Counted from the first letter of the stretch, positions 1 to 9,260 are shown. The stretch: DNA of 64,000 bases from Bradyrhizobium embrapense (GCF_001189235.2 NZ_LFIP02000003.1:248001-312000), one strand, 5' to 3'. Notes: generated by a model from the sequence alone, not told the origin. Numbers and translations: made by a program.

Positions 1-22
1 AAGTCCTGACGGACACCCCCGC

Positions 23-106
23 CGTCATTGCGAGCGAAGCGAAGCAATCCATGCCTCCGCTCGTTGAGAAATGGATTGCTTCGTCGCTTCGCTCCTCGCA
101 ATGACG
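23..106. repeat. Palindromic intergenic repeat, copy 1 (CGTCATTGCGAG family)
   Basis: An imperfect inverted repeat. It opens with CGTCATTGCGAGCGAAGCGA and closes with the complementary CTCGCAATGACG, with a second inner pair around GCAATCCAT/ATGGATTGC. Four further copies lie at 17056, 18289, 33487 and 57962. Its right arm happens to encode MDCFVASLLAMT in frame with the next gene, which would falsely extend that gene upstream. Confidence 0.9.
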
Positions 107-139
107 ATGAGGATCAAGCCTAACTCAACGAGCTCCCCA

Positions 140-1309
140 ATGTCCGTCCGCATCGTCGACGTCCGCGAGGTGACGAAGCCGATCTCCTCGCCGATCCGCA
201 ACGCCTATATCGACTTCAGCAAGATGACCTCGAGCCTGGTCGCCGTGGTCACCGACGTGGTGCGCGACGGCAGGCGGGTGATCGGCTACGGCTTCAATTC
301 CAACGGCCGCTACGGGCAGGGCGGGCTGATTCGCGAGCGCTTCGCGCCGCGTTTGCTCGAGGCTGATCCGACATCGCTGCTCGATCCCTCCGGCGCCAAC
401 CTCGATCCGGACAAGGTCTGGTCGACGCTGATGTCGAACGAGAAGCCGGGCGGCCATGGCGAGCGCTCGGTTGCCGTTGGCACCATCGACATGGCGGTGT
501 GGGACGCGGTGGCCAAGATCGCCGGGAAGCCGCTGTTCCGGCTGCTCGCCGAGCGCCACGGCCTGACCGCCAATCCGCGCGTCTTCGTCTATGCGGCCGG
601 CGGCTATTACTATCCGGGCAAGGACCTCGGCGCGCTCCGCAAGGAAATGCGCGGCTATCTCGACCGCGGCTACAACGTCGTCAAGATGAAGATCGGCGGC
701 GCGCCGCTTGCCGAGGACCGCGAGCGGATCGAGGCGGTGCTGAAGGAGATCGGCAGCGAGGCGCAGCTCGCAGTCGACGCCAACGGCCGCTTCGATCTGG
801 AGACCGCAATCGCCTATGCCAAGATGCTGCGCGAGTATCCGCTGTTCTGGTACGAGGAGGCCGGCGACCCGCTCGACTATGCGTTGCAGGCCGCGCTGGC
901 CGAATTCTATCCGGGGGCGATGGCGACCGGCGAGAACCTGTTCAGCCATCAGGATGCGCGCAACCTGATCCGCTACGGCGGCATGCGGCCGGACCGCGAC
1001 TGGTTGCAGTTCGATTGCGCGCTGTCCTACGGGCTTTGCGAATATCAGCGCACGCTGGCCGTACTGAAGACCCATGGCTGGTCGCCGAGCCGCTGCATCC
1101 CGCATGGCGGCCACCAGATGTCGCTCAACATCGCGGCTGGGCTCGGCCTCGGCGGCAATGAGAGCTATCCCGACCTGTTCCAGCCCTATGGCGGGTTCCC
1201 GGATGGCCTGCGCGTCGAGGCTGGCCACATCGTGATGCCCGACCTCCCCGGCATCGGCTTCGAGGGCAAGTCGGATCTCTACAGGGAGATGAAGGCGCTG
1301 GCGGAGTAG
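140..1309 (+). CDS. tarD: D(-)-tartrate dehydratase, enolase superfamily
   Basis: A cytoplasmic Mg2+-dependent enzyme that dehydrates D-tartrate to oxaloacetate. The 389-residue protein has the enolase-superfamily layout: N-terminal capping domain, then a barrel. Family active-site residues are visible: Lys182-x-Lys184, metal ligands Asp213, Glu239 and Glu265, and His322. This numbering agrees with the characterised Bradyrhizobium TarD as I recall it, and the sequence looks very close to it. The ATG at 140 is chosen because the upstream in-frame extension is only translated palindromic repeat. No transporter or regulator for tartrate lies next to it inside the window, although the left side is not visible. 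Confidence 0.93.
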   Translation: MSVRIVDVREVTKPISSPIRNAYIDFSKMTSSLVAVVTDVVRDGRRVIGYGFNSNGRYGQGGLIRERFAPRLLEADPTSLLDPSGANLDPDKVWSTLMSNEKPGGHGERSVAVGTIDMAVWDAVAKIAGKPLFRLLAERHGLTANPRVFVYAAGGYYYPGKDLGALRKEMRGYLDRGYNVVKMKIGGAPLAEDRERIEAVLKEIGSEAQLAVDANGRFDLETAIAYAKMLREYPLFWYEEAGDPLDYALQAALAEFYPGAMATGENLFSHQDARNLIRYGGMRPDRDWLQFDCALSYGLCEYQRTLAVLKTHGWSPSRCIPHGGHQMSLNIAAGLGLGGNESYPDLFQPYGGFPDGLRVEAGHIVMPDLPGIGFEGKSDLYREMKALAE

Positions 1310-1477
1310 GGAGCGCCTGTCCGGCCAGCCGGGAGGCCCGAGCCTGCTCGCAAAAATCTCTTGAGCGACGCTCAATAAATTATTGAACGTTGCTCACGTT
1401 TCGGTATACTCATGGAGCAGAGGCGCCTCTGCCAGGTCACCGGAGCAGGCGCCCGAACCGGCCACGAGGATAGCCGC

Positions 1478-2539
1478 ATGCCATATTCAGCGAAGAATCT
1501 CCGGGACGCCGCCGATGCCGGGGTGATCAGCGCCGCTGATCTGGACCGGTTGCTCGCCTTCCTGGCAAGCCATGAAGGGCAGGGCCCGGCCGGCGAGGCA
1601 GCTCCGGCGGCCCGGTTCGATGCCGCCCACGTGCTCTGGTACGCTGGCGCACTGATCGTGATCGGCGCCATGGGACTGTTCTCGACCCTGGCGTTCACCC
1701 AGATGGGCGGCCGGGCGCTGACGGCCTGCGCGATCGCCTATGCCACTGCCTTCACTGTGGCCGGTCACCACCTCTGGTACGGCAAGAATCTGCGGGTTCC
1801 CGGCGGCTTGCTGATCGCGATCGCGGTTTCGATGGCGCCGCTCGCGGTCTACGGCATCCAGGACGAGCTCGGCTGGTGGGGCAAGTTCGGCAAGCCCGGA
1901 ACCGTGCAGGACTTCTACATCTGGGTGAAGGGCAGCTGGATCTTCATGGAGATCGCAACCGTCGCCGCCGGCGTCGTTGCGCTGCGCTACTTCCGCTTCG
2001 CCTTCATCGTCGCCATCATCGCGTTCGCGCTGTGGTTCATGTCGATGGATCTGGCGCCGTGGTTCAGCGGCTCGAATTATGCCGACTTCGAGATGCGGCG
2101 CCGGGTGTCGGTGTGGTTCGGATTGGCCGTGCTCGCGGTGGCCTTGATCGTCGATTATCGCAGCCGCAATGGCGACTTTGCGTTCTGGCTGCATCTGTTC
2201 GGCCTGATGGCGTTCTGGGGCGGCATTACCGCGTCCTCGAGTTCAACCGAACTCTCGAAAGCGCTCTATTGCCTGCTCAATGTCGGTCTCATCGCGATCG
2301 CCGTGATCCTGATGCGGCGCGCGTATGCGGTGTTCGGCGCGTTCGGCATCTGCATCTATCTCGGACATCTCGCCGACGTCGTCTTCAAGGACTCGCTGTG
2401 GTTTCCGTTCTCGCTGTCGCTGATCGGAATTGCGGTGATCGCCGCGGGCCTGCTCTACCATCGCAACGAGCATGCGATCGCCGCCTGGCTCGCGGCGCAT
2501 CTGCCGGCCGGGCTGCGGCCGCGCTCCGCGACCGCATGA
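1478..2539 (+). CDS. Multi-spanning membrane protein, DUF2157-like
   Basis: 353 residues. A soluble N-terminus of about 40 residues (MPYSAKNLRDAADAGVISAA...) reads like the start of DUF2157-type proteins: a short helical region ahead of the membrane part. It is followed by roughly nine or ten hydrophobic segments with short polar loops. The ATG at 1478 is preceded by a GAGGA Shine-Dalgarno; upstream in-frame codons lack one. It stands alone, convergent with the malonyl-CoA decarboxylase gene. Biochemical function is unknown; the DUF2157 link is by resemblance only. Confidence 0.8.
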   Translation: MPYSAKNLRDAADAGVISAADLDRLLAFLASHEGQGPAGEAAPAARFDAAHVLWYAGALIVIGAMGLFSTLAFTQMGGRALTACAIAYATAFTVAGHHLWYGKNLRVPGGLLIAIAVSMAPLAVYGIQDELGWWGKFGKPGTVQDFYIWVKGSWIFMEIATVAAGVVALRYFRFAFIVAIIAFALWFMSMDLAPWFSGSNYADFEMRRRVSVWFGLAVLAVALIVDYRSRNGDFAFWLHLFGLMAFWGGITASSSSTELSKALYCLLNVGLIAIAVILMRRAYAVFGAFGICIYLGHLADVVFKDSLWFPFSLSLIGIAVIAAGLLYHRNEHAIAAWLAAHLPAGLRPRSATA

Positions 2540-2575
2540 TCGCTGCGCGTTCATCATCGAGAACGCGGCTGTCGC

Positions 2576-3928
2576 CTACGACAGCCGCATGTCCAGCAGC
2601 CGCCGGCCTTCGCCCTTCAACAGCTTCTTCACCGCGCTGGAGGCGATCACCTCGCCGTTGTTGGCATAGGCCTCGTGGTTCTTCTCGATGTCGTCGAGGC
2701 GGTAGAGATAGTTGACCATGACGCCGGCGGATTCGCGCAGGCCCTTGGGCGAGAGGTCGCCGAGCCAGTTGATCCGCTCCAGCCGGGCGCCGTTGCCGAG
2801 ATGGAAGCGCGCGACTGAATCGATCTGCCGTCCCTTCGGCGTACGCGCCTTGAGGAAGTAGTAGGCGGCGAGCGGCTCCAGCACGGCGCGCAGCTGCGTG
2901 GCGAGCTCGGCGTTCTCGAACCAGTCCGGCTTGCCGAGGCTTTCCAGCAGCTGACGGTCTTCATCCGTCAGCGGCACGTCGTCGGCCTGCTTCACCCACT
3001 GCATGAAGCCCGGCACCGGCGACAGCGTCACGAAATTGTCGAGCTTGGGCAATTCGCGGCGCAGTTCCTCGACCACCTGCTTGATCAGGAAGCTGCCGAA
3101 CGAGATGCCGCCGAGCCCGCGCTGGGTGTTGGAGATCGAATAGAACACCGCGGTGCGGGCTCGCTCGACCGGCACCGGCTCGCGCTCTTCCGCCAGCAGC
3201 GGCGCGATCGCGCCTGGGATGGCTTCGGTCAGCGCGACCTCGACGAAGATCAGCGGCTCGTCGGCCAGCGCCGGGTGGAAGAACGCGTAGCAGCGGCGAT
3301 CGACCGGATCGATGCGGCGGCGCAGATCGTCCCAGTCGCGGATCTCGTGCACGGCCTCATAGCGGATGATCTTCTCCAGAATATTGGCCGGCGACGACCA
3401 GTCTATCCTGCGCAGCACGAGGAATCCCCTGTTGAACCAGGATGAGAGCAGATGCACCACGTCGCGATCGAGCGCGGCAAGGTCCTTGTTGCCCTTCATC
3501 AGTGAAAGCAGATCCGAGCGGATCGACACCAGCTCGCCGGTGCCGCCCGGTGCGCGGTTGAGCCGCCGGATCAATTCCTGGCGACGCGGCTCGGACGCGA
3601 AATGCAGGTCGCTGGCGTCCTCGCCGTTGGCTTTGGCGCGCCAGCTCTCGATCGCTTGCGCCAGCCTGGCGTGATCGGGGCCGAAGTCGCGCGCCAGCGT
3701 CTGGAAGAACGACAGCCGCCCGGCGGCGTCGAGGTGGTGGTAGCGGTCGAGCACTTCGCGCGCCATCGCGGTGCCGGAGGCCTCGCCGCGGCCGGACAGC
3801 AGCGCCTCGCACAATTCCAGCAGTTCGGACGCATCCTGCTTGTCGTCGGCCGGGCTGGCGCGGCCGAGCAGGACGCGGCCGCGTTCGGAAATCGTCGAGA
3901 GCAGATCGGAGAAGAAGGCGTTGGCCAT
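2576..3928 (-). CDS. Malonyl-CoA decarboxylase
   Basis: Converts malonyl-CoA to acetyl-CoA and CO2, which in rhizobia supports malonate use or removes malonyl-CoA. The 450-residue protein has the family layout: an N-terminal helical domain to about residue 175 and a C-terminal acyltransferase-like catalytic domain. The conserved blocks are visible: TLSPVPGF with Ser303, and FHLGNGA with His376, which hold the catalytic Ser/His pair of the family, and INWLGDLS. No malonyl-CoA synthetase or malonate carrier (matB, matC) is adjacent, so this copy is not in a mat operon. The start ATG at 3928 fits the usual length. Confidence 0.93.
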   Translation of the reverse strand: MANAFFSDLLSTISERGRVLLGRASPADDKQDASELLELCEALLSGRGEASGTAMAREVLDRYHHLDAAGRLSFFQTLARDFGPDHARLAQAIESWRAKANGEDASDLHFASEPRRQELIRRLNRAPGGTGELVSIRSDLLSLMKGNKDLAALDRDVVHLLSSWFNRGFLVLRRIDWSSPANILEKIIRYEAVHEIRDWDDLRRRIDPVDRRCYAFFHPALADEPLIFVEVALTEAIPGAIAPLLAEEREPVPVERARTAVFYSISNTQRGLGGISFGSFLIKQVVEELRRELPKLDNFVTLSPVPGFMQWVKQADDVPLTDEDRQLLESLGKPDWFENAELATQLRAVLEPLAAYYFLKARTPKGRQIDSVARFHLGNGARLERINWLGDLSPKGLRESAGVMVNYLYRLDDIEKNHEAYANNGEVIASSAVKKLLKGEGRRLLDMRLS

Positions 3929-4086
3929 GGGCAGTTCGTATCCAGCGGGTCGTATCCAGTGAAGCCGGACCTTACACGGGATTTAAGGTCGGCAGGAATG
4001 CAATCAAGCGCTTGGATCGTACGGAAATATGTCGCAGCGCGACAGCGGTATAATTCGTCGTCGCTGCGTGCGGCGACAAATCCCGT

Positions 4087-4896
4087 TCACGTTTTCTCCG
4101 CGAACGCGGTCGGTGTCTTGCCGGTAACCTGGCGGAACGCGTGGGAGAACGCCGGCACGCTGGCATAACCGAGGTCGGAGGCGACCTGCTTGACCGAAAC
4201 GTTTGCGTTGGTCGAGAGGCGTTCGATCGCGGCCGCGATACGGGCGCGCTGGCACCAGCTCTTGAAGGACAGTTGCGTCTCCGCAGCGAACAGGCGCGAC
4301 AGCGTCCGTGCCGAGGTGCCGACCGTGCGCGCCAGCGCATCGATCTCGTGGTCCCTGGTCGGATCGGACAGCACGATGTCCGCGGCGCGGCGGCAGCGCG
4401 GCTCCTGCGGCAGCGGAATGAAGGTCGCGGAATCCTCGGCCTGGTGCAGTTCCAGCATCACCAGCCTGATCAGGAGGTCGGTGCGCTCGCGTCCGCATGC
4501 GGCGTCGAACAGCGCAAGGATCGCCTGGTGCACCAACGGCGACACCCGCACCACGAATTCATGGCCGAGGCTGTTGCTGCGCTTCTCGCGCGCGAGCCAG
4601 GCCTGGTCGAAATAAAGCGTGCGCATCTCGATGTCGGCGAGCACGTCGATCGCATGCGGAAGCAGCGCGGGGACCCACACCGCGCGGTCCGGCGGCACCA
4701 GCCAGCGGCCCTTCGGCGTCGTCACCTGCATGGTGCCGCTCGCGGCATAGACCAGCTGTGCCTCGCGGTGCATGTGGGCCTCGAGCCGGATGCCCTTCTC
4801 ATAGGAGCGCGCCACCAGATGCACGCCGTCGCCGGTGACGCGTCGGTCCTTGTGGAGGGCTCTTATTGGCGGCTCAGCGATAGTCATTGGCGACAT
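4087..4896 (-). CDS. AraC-family transcriptional regulator with cupin sensor domain
   Basis: 269 residues. An N-terminal cupin-like ligand domain occupies about residues 20-110. Two helix-turn-helix motifs fill the last 100 residues, including the typical AraC ending (VKQVASDLGYASVPAFSHAF followed by TGKTP). It is divergent from the MFS transporter starting at 4963, with about 66 bases between them, so it most likely controls that transporter. The inducer cannot be read from sequence. A second ATG at 4887 is an equally good start, because neither has a strong Shine-Dalgarno. Confidence 0.88.
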   Translation of the reverse strand: MSPMTIAEPPIRALHKDRRVTGDGVHLVARSYEKGIRLEAHMHREAQLVYAASGTMQVTTPKGRWLVPPDRAVWVPALLPHAIDVLADIEMRTLYFDQAWLAREKRSNSLGHEFVVRVSPLVHQAILALFDAACGRERTDLLIRLVMLELHQAEDSATFIPLPQEPRCRRAADIVLSDPTRDHEIDALARTVGTSARTLSRLFAAETQLSFKSWCQRARIAAAIERLSTNANVSVKQVASDLGYASVPAFSHAFRQVTGKTPTAFAEKT

Positions 4897-4962
4897 CCCG
4901 TCAGGGCAAGCACCTATAACCTATTTTCGAGCAATTGAAGAATCGCGTGAAAAGACGTGCCT

Positions 4963-6153
4963 ATGAACAGTCCAAGCAATAATCCGAGCCGGGTGATCAG
5001 CTTCGTCAACGCCGGCCATTTCATCGACCATTATGCGATGCTGATCTTCGCGGCCGCCGTCATCATCATGGGCCCGGCGCTCGGCATGGCCTATTCGGAA
5101 CTCTTGCCCTATGCGACGCCGGGCTTCATCGCGTTCGGCGCCGGCTCGCTGGTCACGGGCTGGCTCGGCGATCGCTGGAGCCGCCGCCACATGATGGTGA
5201 TCTTCTTCGTCGGCATCGGCCTGTCGATGATCTCGGTCGGCTTCGTGCAGACGCCGCTGCAACTCGGCGCGGCACTGCTTTCGATCGGCATCTTCGCCTC
5301 GATCTACCATCCGGTCGGCACCGCGATGATCGTGTCCTATGCCGAGAAGCTCGGCGCCCAGATGGGCATCAACGGCGTCTGGGGCAATCTCGGGGTCGCC
5401 TCGTCGGCGCTGGTCACCGGCGTGATCGGCCAGTATCTCGGCTGGCGCTGGGCCTTCATCGTGCCCGGCGCGGTCACCGTGCTGATCGGCATCGCCTTTG
5501 CGATGACCGTGGTGCATGAGGACCGCAAGGGCACCAAACAGGCCGCGGCGCAGGTGCGCGTCGCCAAGGAAGACATGTGGCGGGTGGTGTTGTCGCTCTT
5601 GATCGTGGTGATCGCGATTTCGACGACGTTCAACGCGGTCACCGTGGCGCTGCCAAAGCTGTTCGCCGAACGGCTCGCCGATCTGACCAAAAGCCCGGCG
5701 CTGCTCGGCGTGATCGCGGCCGGGGTCTATGTGTTCGGTGCTATGACGCAGTACACCATCGGCAAGCTGCTCGACCGGCATTCGCTGAAGACGGTGGCGC
5801 TGCCGCTGTCGTTCATGCTGGCACCGTTCCTCTACCTGGCGGCGAGCCTGTCCAACCTGCCGCTGATCGTGGTCTCGATCGGCATCGTGATGGGCGCGTT
5901 CGGCCAGGTCACGGTGAACGACGCCATGGTCGGCAAGTACACGACGGAGGAATGGCGCTCGCGCGCCTATGCGGTGCGTTATTTCGTCGGCTTCACCGCG
6001 GCGGGCGCTTCCGTCGGCCTGGTGGCATGGCTGTACGACCAGGGCGGCTTCTCCATGATGCTGCGCGCCTTCGCGGCGCTGTGCCTGTTGGCGATTGCGG
6101 CCGCGATCATCCTGCCGCGCGAGATCCGCACCCCGGCCACGCAAGGGGGCTGA
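4963..6153 (+). CDS. MFS transporter, fosmidomycin-resistance-like
   Basis: An inner-membrane secondary transporter of about 396 residues with twelve predicted membrane segments. The loop between segments 2 and 3 has the MFS signature form GWLGDRWSRRH. The start (NAGHFIDHY...) resembles the Fsr/fosmidomycin-resistance branch, in which a His/Asp motif sits in the first helix. Substrate is unknown. A GTG six bases upstream (4957) is an alternative start. The divergent AraC gene suggests inducible expression. Confidence 0.87.
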   Translation: MNSPSNNPSRVISFVNAGHFIDHYAMLIFAAAVIIMGPALGMAYSELLPYATPGFIAFGAGSLVTGWLGDRWSRRHMMVIFFVGIGLSMISVGFVQTPLQLGAALLSIGIFASIYHPVGTAMIVSYAEKLGAQMGINGVWGNLGVASSALVTGVIGQYLGWRWAFIVPGAVTVLIGIAFAMTVVHEDRKGTKQAAAQVRVAKEDMWRVVLSLLIVVIAISTTFNAVTVALPKLFAERLADLTKSPALLGVIAAGVYVFGAMTQYTIGKLLDRHSLKTVALPLSFMLAPFLYLAASLSNLPLIVVSIGIVMGAFGQVTVNDAMVGKYTTEEWRSRAYAVRYFVGFTAAGASVGLVAWLYDQGGFSMMLRAFAALCLLAIAAAIILPREIRTPATQGG

Positions 6154-6189
6154 TGCCGGGCGTCCCGCGCGCCGTTGCCGTCGAGGCAA

Positions 6190-6217
6190 AGCGCACCCGC
6201 CGGCGAGCGGGTGCGCT
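6190..6217 (+). terminator. GC-rich hairpin downstream of the MFS gene
   Basis: AGCGCACCCGC (6190-6200) and GCGGGTGCGCT (6207-6217) form an 11-bp perfect stem with a 6-base loop. There is no U-tract, so it may slow or protect transcripts rather than terminate alone. A small GTGAC/GTCAC hairpin follows at about 6239. Confidence 0.5.
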
Positions 6218-6360
6218 GATCGGCGCCTGCCGGCATTCGTGACTTGGTCACGCTTCGCGAACTTTGTTCCAACCCGCAGGTGTGGTAGCTTGAGCCGGGC
6301 CTCGGGGACGAAGGCGCCGGTTGCGCCTCCTTGCACGTATTTTGGAGCAGCCGGAGCGCC

Positions 6361-7899
6361 ATGGGCGAAATTCGCGACTTTAAGTCAGGCCGGTCACAGT
6401 CCGACAACACACAGCCGCCCGGCACTTCGATGCCGCGGCGCCTGGCGGCGATCGTGGTCGGCGATATCGCCGGCTACAGCCGGCTGATGCAACTCGATGA
6501 GGAGGGCACGCATACCCGCGTCAAGCGGGCCGAGCGCGACCTGATCGAGCCGACCATTGCCGAGCACCATGGCAAGCTGGTCAAGACCACCGGCGACGGC
6601 TTCATCGCGATGTTCGACAGTCCGGTCGAGGCCGTCCGGTGCAGCATCGTGATTCAGCAGAACATGATCGGCCGCAACGCGGCGATCGCGAGAGATCGCT
6701 GGATCGAGTATCGGATCGGCGTCAATCTCGGCGATGTCATCATCGAGGCCGACGACATCTATGGCGACGGCGTCAACGTGGCCTCGCGTCTGGAAGGAAT
6801 TGCAGCGCCCGGTGAAGTCTTCATCTCCGGCGGCATCTACGAGCAGATCAAGCACAAGATGGTCTGTGGGTATGAATCGCTCGGCGACAAGAAGGTCAAG
6901 AACATCACCGATCCGGTCAGGGTTTATCGCGTGCTGCCGGACGCCGCCGCGTACCAGAGGACCCGCCGGCGCCGTGAGTCCATCCTGCTTACGCTGCTCG
7001 GACTGGCCGTCGCGATCATCGCCGCGGGCGCGCTTTGGTATATGCTCGCGCAGCCGCGCGGCAAGCTGTCCGAGGTGGCGCGGGCGCCTTCGGCTCCGCC
7101 GGCGGCTCAGCAGCCTGCACCGAGCCCGGCTCCAGCGCAGACCGCAAGTCCGGCTCCAAGCGCAACGCCGGCCCAGCAGGCGTCACCTCAGGTCGCCCCT
7201 TCCGTCAGTCCCACAGCGTCCGTGCCGGAGCCCGAAATGGTGTCGCTTCAAGGCGGCAGCTTCTCGATGGGGAGCAATGACGATCCGTCGGAACGGCCGA
7301 TCCGCAGGGTGACGGTCAAGTCCTTCGCGATGGGCAAATATCCGGTCACCGTGCGGGAATGGAACGCCTGCGCGGCGGCCAAGGCATGCGGCTTCGTCGC
7401 CACTGGCAAGGACGACGTGCCGGTCACCAATGTGAGCTGGAGCGACGCGAAGCAGTATGTGGCGTGGCTCGCCGAGCGCACCGGGAAGGCTTACCGGCTG
7501 CCGAGCGAAGCCGAATGGGAATATGCGGCGCGTGGCGGAACGCAATCGAAATACTGGTGGGGCGACCAGGTGCAATCGGGCCATGCCGGCTGCAAGGATT
7601 GCGGTGGTGATGCTGCCGCCGAACAGCCGGTCAAGGTCGGCAGCTTCAAGCCGAATCCGTTTGGTCTCTACGACATGGGCGGCAGTGTCGATCAGTGGGT
7701 CGAGGATTGCTGGCACAGGAACTACCAGGGCGCCCCTGTCGACGGTGCGGTGTGGCTTGGTGGCGACTGCGGCTCCCATGTCATTCGTTCCGGCTCCTGG
7801 AAGAACGACGCGCGCTATGTCCGTCCGGCCAATCGCGACAATTACGACACCAATGTTCGCTACCCGACCCATGGTTTCCGGGTCGCGCTGTCTCCCTGA
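6361..7899 (+). CDS. Membrane class III adenylate/guanylate cyclase fused to a periplasmic FGE-sulfatase-like domain
   Basis: 512 residues. A class III cyclase domain (about 24-195) carries metal-binding Asp35 (VVGDIAGYS) and Asp79 (TTGDG), the adenine-selecting Lys75, and the transition-state pair Asn139/Arg143 (NVASR), so it looks catalytically competent. Then come a basic stretch, one membrane helix (about 207-229), an Ala/Pro/Gln-rich linker (about 240-285), and a formylglycine-generating-enzyme-type domain to the end (PVTNVSWSDAKQYVAWL, RLPSEAEWEYAARGG, GFRVA). The two Cys that follow GSW in active FGEs are absent; Cys residues sit elsewhere as likely disulfides. I infer a periplasmic ligand sensor driving a cytoplasmic cyclase. 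ATG 6361 has a GGAG site; ATG 6430 is an alternative. Confidence 0.88.
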   Translation: MGEIRDFKSGRSQSDNTQPPGTSMPRRLAAIVVGDIAGYSRLMQLDEEGTHTRVKRAERDLIEPTIAEHHGKLVKTTGDGFIAMFDSPVEAVRCSIVIQQNMIGRNAAIARDRWIEYRIGVNLGDVIIEADDIYGDGVNVASRLEGIAAPGEVFISGGIYEQIKHKMVCGYESLGDKKVKNITDPVRVYRVLPDAAAYQRTRRRRESILLTLLGLAVAIIAAGALWYMLAQPRGKLSEVARAPSAPPAAQQPAPSPAPAQTASPAPSATPAQQASPQVAPSVSPTASVPEPEMVSLQGGSFSMGSNDDPSERPIRRVTVKSFAMGKYPVTVREWNACAAAKACGFVATGKDDVPVTNVSWSDAKQYVAWLAERTGKAYRLPSEAEWEYAARGGTQSKYWWGDQVQSGHAGCKDCGGDAAAEQPVKVGSFKPNPFGLYDMGGSVDQWVEDCWHRNYQGAPVDGAVWLGGDCGSHVIRSGSWKNDARYVRPANRDNYDTNVRYPTHGFRVALSP

Positions 7900-7935
7900 G
7901 AGATCGTCTGCAATCGCCAGGTTCATGGAGGGGCT

Positions 7936-8361
7936 ATGAAGAGTTCACGCTTGATCATCCTGGCTGCGGCACTGGCATTGCTCGCCAGTCCCGCCACGGC
8001 GCAAAACAAACCGGCGGGGAAAGACACCAAGCTGTATTTCATCTGGCCGCACGACGGAGCCAAGGTCAAAAGCCCGTTCTGGTGCCGCTTTGGGCTGCGC
8101 AATATGGGCGTCACCCATGCCGGCGACGAATATCCGAACAGTGGCCATCACCATCTACTGATCGATGTGAATGAGCCGCTCAATCCGAACGAGCCGATCC
8201 CGTCGGACAAGTCTCACCAGCACTTCGGTGCGGGCCAGACCGAGACGCAGCTCGATCTGGCGCCCGGCAAGCATACCTTGCAGCTGGTGCTGGGCGACGC
8301 CAAGCACTATCCATTCAACCCGCCGGTCGTCTCCGAGAAGATCACCATCCGGGTCAAATAG
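7936..8361 (+). CDS. Exported DUF4399 protein
   Basis: 141 residues with a clear signal peptide (about 1-22, cut near ATA-QN). The mature part matches DUF4399: an FIWPHDGAKVKSPF opening, then a GHHHLL cluster (His71-73) and SHQHFG (His94, His96), ending in a short beta strand. The histidines and Cys50 could bind a metal; this is inference. It sits 36 bases after the cyclase-FGE gene with a GGAGGGG Shine-Dalgarno, so the two may be co-transcribed. Function of the family is unknown. Confidence 0.85.
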   Translation: MKSSRLIILAAALALLASPATAQNKPAGKDTKLYFIWPHDGAKVKSPFWCRFGLRNMGVTHAGDEYPNSGHHHLLIDVNEPLNPNEPIPSDKSHQHFGAGQTETQLDLAPGKHTLQLVLGDAKHYPFNPPVVSEKITIRVK

Positions 8362-8462
8362 ACCGACACGGATAGCTCCCTTGCGCGAACCGCCGCTTGC
8401 GCAAAGCGGCCTCGTGCGGTTTGTTGCGCGGCCGGGCGCAAGACCGGCGTGGAGGGCGTCCG

Positions 8463-9260
8463 ATGTCGTCTCGACTGCTGCGTCTGGTCTGCGTCGTTCT
8501 GGGAGTGATTGTGATGGCCGTATCCGCCAACGCCGACGCCTTGAAGGATCAGATCGCGCCGACCGGAAAGCTCCGGGTCGCGATCGCGATCAGCCCGGCG
8601 GGCGGCGCGTTCTGGTCGACGCGGACCGCGAACGGCTATGCCGGCGTTCCCGTCGATCTCGGCCGCGAGATGGCGGCGCAGCTCGGCGTTCCCGTCGAAT
8701 ATGTCGTGCACCAGAATTCCGGACAGATCACCGACGCTGCGGCGAAGAACAGCTGGGACGTCACATTCCTGCCCAAGGATCCCGAACGCGAGACCAGGAT
8801 GACGTTCGGGCCGATCTACGAGGTCGCCGACGCCACCTATATCGTCAGGCCGGGTTCCAGGATCACGAACTTCGCCACGCTCGACCAGGACGGCGTCAAG
8901 GTCGCTGCCGTCAACAACACCACGACCATGCGTGGCGCGATCGCGCATCTCAAGCATGCCAAGGTCACGGGTTATCAGACCTATGACGAGATCTTCCATC
9001 TCCTGGCGAACGGCGAGGTCGACGCCTTCGCATTGTCGCGCGATCAGCTGATGGCGATGGCCAAGAAGATTCCGGGCACCTGCGTGCTGGACGAGACCTT
9101 CAAGCAGACCGTCACCGCGGTCGCCGTGCCGCTCGACCGCCCGCTGGCCGCAGCGTTCGTCGCGAAGTTCATGACCGAGGCGATCGCCAACGGCACGCTG
9201 CGCAAGGCCTACGACGATAACGGGCTGAAGGACACGCCGGTCCGTACCGAGGTGAAGTAG
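8463..9260 (+). CDS. Periplasmic amino-acid-type solute-binding protein (SBP family 3)
   Basis: 265 residues: signal peptide (about 1-23, ending ANA), then a type II periplasmic binding fold. It shows the family-3 marks (GKLRVAI near the N-terminus, GVPVDLGREMAAQLG, SWDVTFLPKDPER, and FALSRDQLMAMAK). The length is normal for an ABC importer binding subunit, but no permease or ATPase gene is nearby, so it either shares another importer or serves as a sensor ligand-binder. The ATG at 8463 begins the signal peptide; upstream in-frame sequence is not signal-like. Confidence 0.85.
   Translation: MSSRLLRLVCVVLGVIVMAVSANADALKDQIAPTGKLRVAIAISPAGGAFWSTRTANGYAGVPVDLGREMAAQLGVPVEYVVHQNSGQITDAAAKNSWDVTFLPKDPERETRMTFGPIYEVADATYIVRPGSRITNFATLDQDGVKVAAVNNTTTMRGAIAHLKHAKVTGYQTYDEIFHLLANGEVDAFALSRDQLMAMAKKIPGTCVLDETFKQTVTAVAVPLDRPLAAAFVAKFMTEAIANGTLRKAYDDNGLKDTPVRTEVK

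Noticed and set aside
71..139. N-terminal extension of the tartrate dehydratase (MDCFVASLLAMT...)
   Set aside because: It is translation of the palindromic repeat arm; the 140 start gives the expected 389 residues with correct active-site numbering.
125..1375. Long open frame on the minus strand opposite tarD
   Set aside because: Arg/Ala/His-rich composition without motifs; a shadow of the high-GC coding strand. Many similar frames in the window were dropped for the same reason.
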